Of a stretch of DNA of 64,000 nt, positions 63,905 through 64,000 are shown one piece after another. The DNA is from Acanthochromis polyacanthus (Eukaryota > Chordata > Actinopteri > Pomacentridae), in assembly GCF_021347895.1 (NCBI RefSeq), contig NC_067124.1, forward strand, positions 16,420,521 through 16,484,520. The letters are read 5' to 3'. The notes beneath the pieces were generated by a model. That model was not told the origin of the DNA, made no database searches, and saw only the letters and a program-made list of their open reading frames with translations. The translations under genes and the position numbers were made by a program. Position 1 is the stretch's first letter. The number at the start of each line of letters is the position of its first letter.

Positions 63905-64000
63905 GTCAGGTTAGTTATCAGTCACTTTCCTCACCACTGCCACCTTAAAGGATGAAGGAGCAGACTGTTAGTACCACCTGAGGTGAAAAACTAGTGGACA
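62216..64000. other. Intronic stretch without genes
   Basis: Contains an (AG)n tract at 63865-63899. The 67-codon frame at 62863-63066 has no clear similarity. No exon recognised. Confidence 0.5.
63865..63899. repeat. (AG)n microsatellite
   Basis: About 17 uninterrupted AG units. Confidence 0.96.

Overview
This is nuclear DNA of a ray-finned (teleost) fish, probably a spiny-rayed percomorph. It is AT-rich and nearly free of coding sequence. It carries many long CA/TG microsatellites and several repeat types common in fish: Tc1, hAT-Charlie, Harbinger-like, L1/L2-like tails and tRNA-derived SINEs. The one host coding segment I can defend is a 181-bp exon on the minus strand at 53311-53491. 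It has a clean acceptor and donor, and its translation matches CDKAL1, the tRNA-A37 threonylcarbamoyladenosine methylthiotransferase. I found no other exon of this gene, so nearly all of the window would be intron: at least 53 kb downstream of the exon (lower coordinates) and at least 10.5 kb upstream. No rRNA or tRNA gene, CRISPR array, operon or other bacterial-style feature is present.

Layout. 1-8.5 kb: intron with TG/AG microsatellites, a LINE reverse-transcriptase relic (about 3.49-3.80 kb) and a worn tRNA-type SINE (5.6 kb). 8.55-9.14 kb: a 582-bp element with 9-bp target-site duplications (TSDs) that carries a superfamily-2 helicase fragment with an intact P-loop. A second copy lies at 23.5-24.1 kb. 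11-15 kb: CA/TG tracts, including uninterrupted runs of about 74 and 63 units. 16.7-17.7 kb: a Tc1 deletion derivative. 20-21 kb and 31.9-32.8 kb: relics of a possible THAP/Kolobok-like family. 25.6-27.4 kb: a LINE tail and local duplications. 35.6-37.9 kb: a dead hAT-Charlie element with its TSD. 39.2-39.8 kb: a MITE with TAA target duplications. 44.8-45.1 kb: a small inverted-repeat element with telomere-like repeats inside a TG microsatellite. 45.5-45.8 kb: a SINE with a 12-bp TSD. 48.2-48.7 kb: a 5'-truncated L1 with TSD. 49.3-50.1 kb: two tandem relics of Tc1 transposase. 52.5-53.1 kb: an element with a SANT/Myb-like ORF. 53.3-53.5 kb: the cdkal1 exon.

The most striking structure is at 58266-62035. 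It is a near-perfect giant palindrome (foldback element) with arms of about 0.9-1 kb and an 8-bp TSD. A complete 1635-bp Tc1 transposon sits in its left arm and encodes an uninterrupted 350-aa DD34E transposase. The left arm also holds an extra hairpin of roughly 170 bp that the right arm lacks. Target-site evidence lets the order of insertions be read directly.

Apart from cdkal1, the coding potential belongs to mobile elements, and only the Tc1 transposase at 59463-60515 looks intact. Introns of vertebrate CDKAL1 are known to hold long-range enhancers of the neighbouring gene SOX4, so some repeat-free stretches may be regulatory. That is inference and cannot be settled from one sequence.
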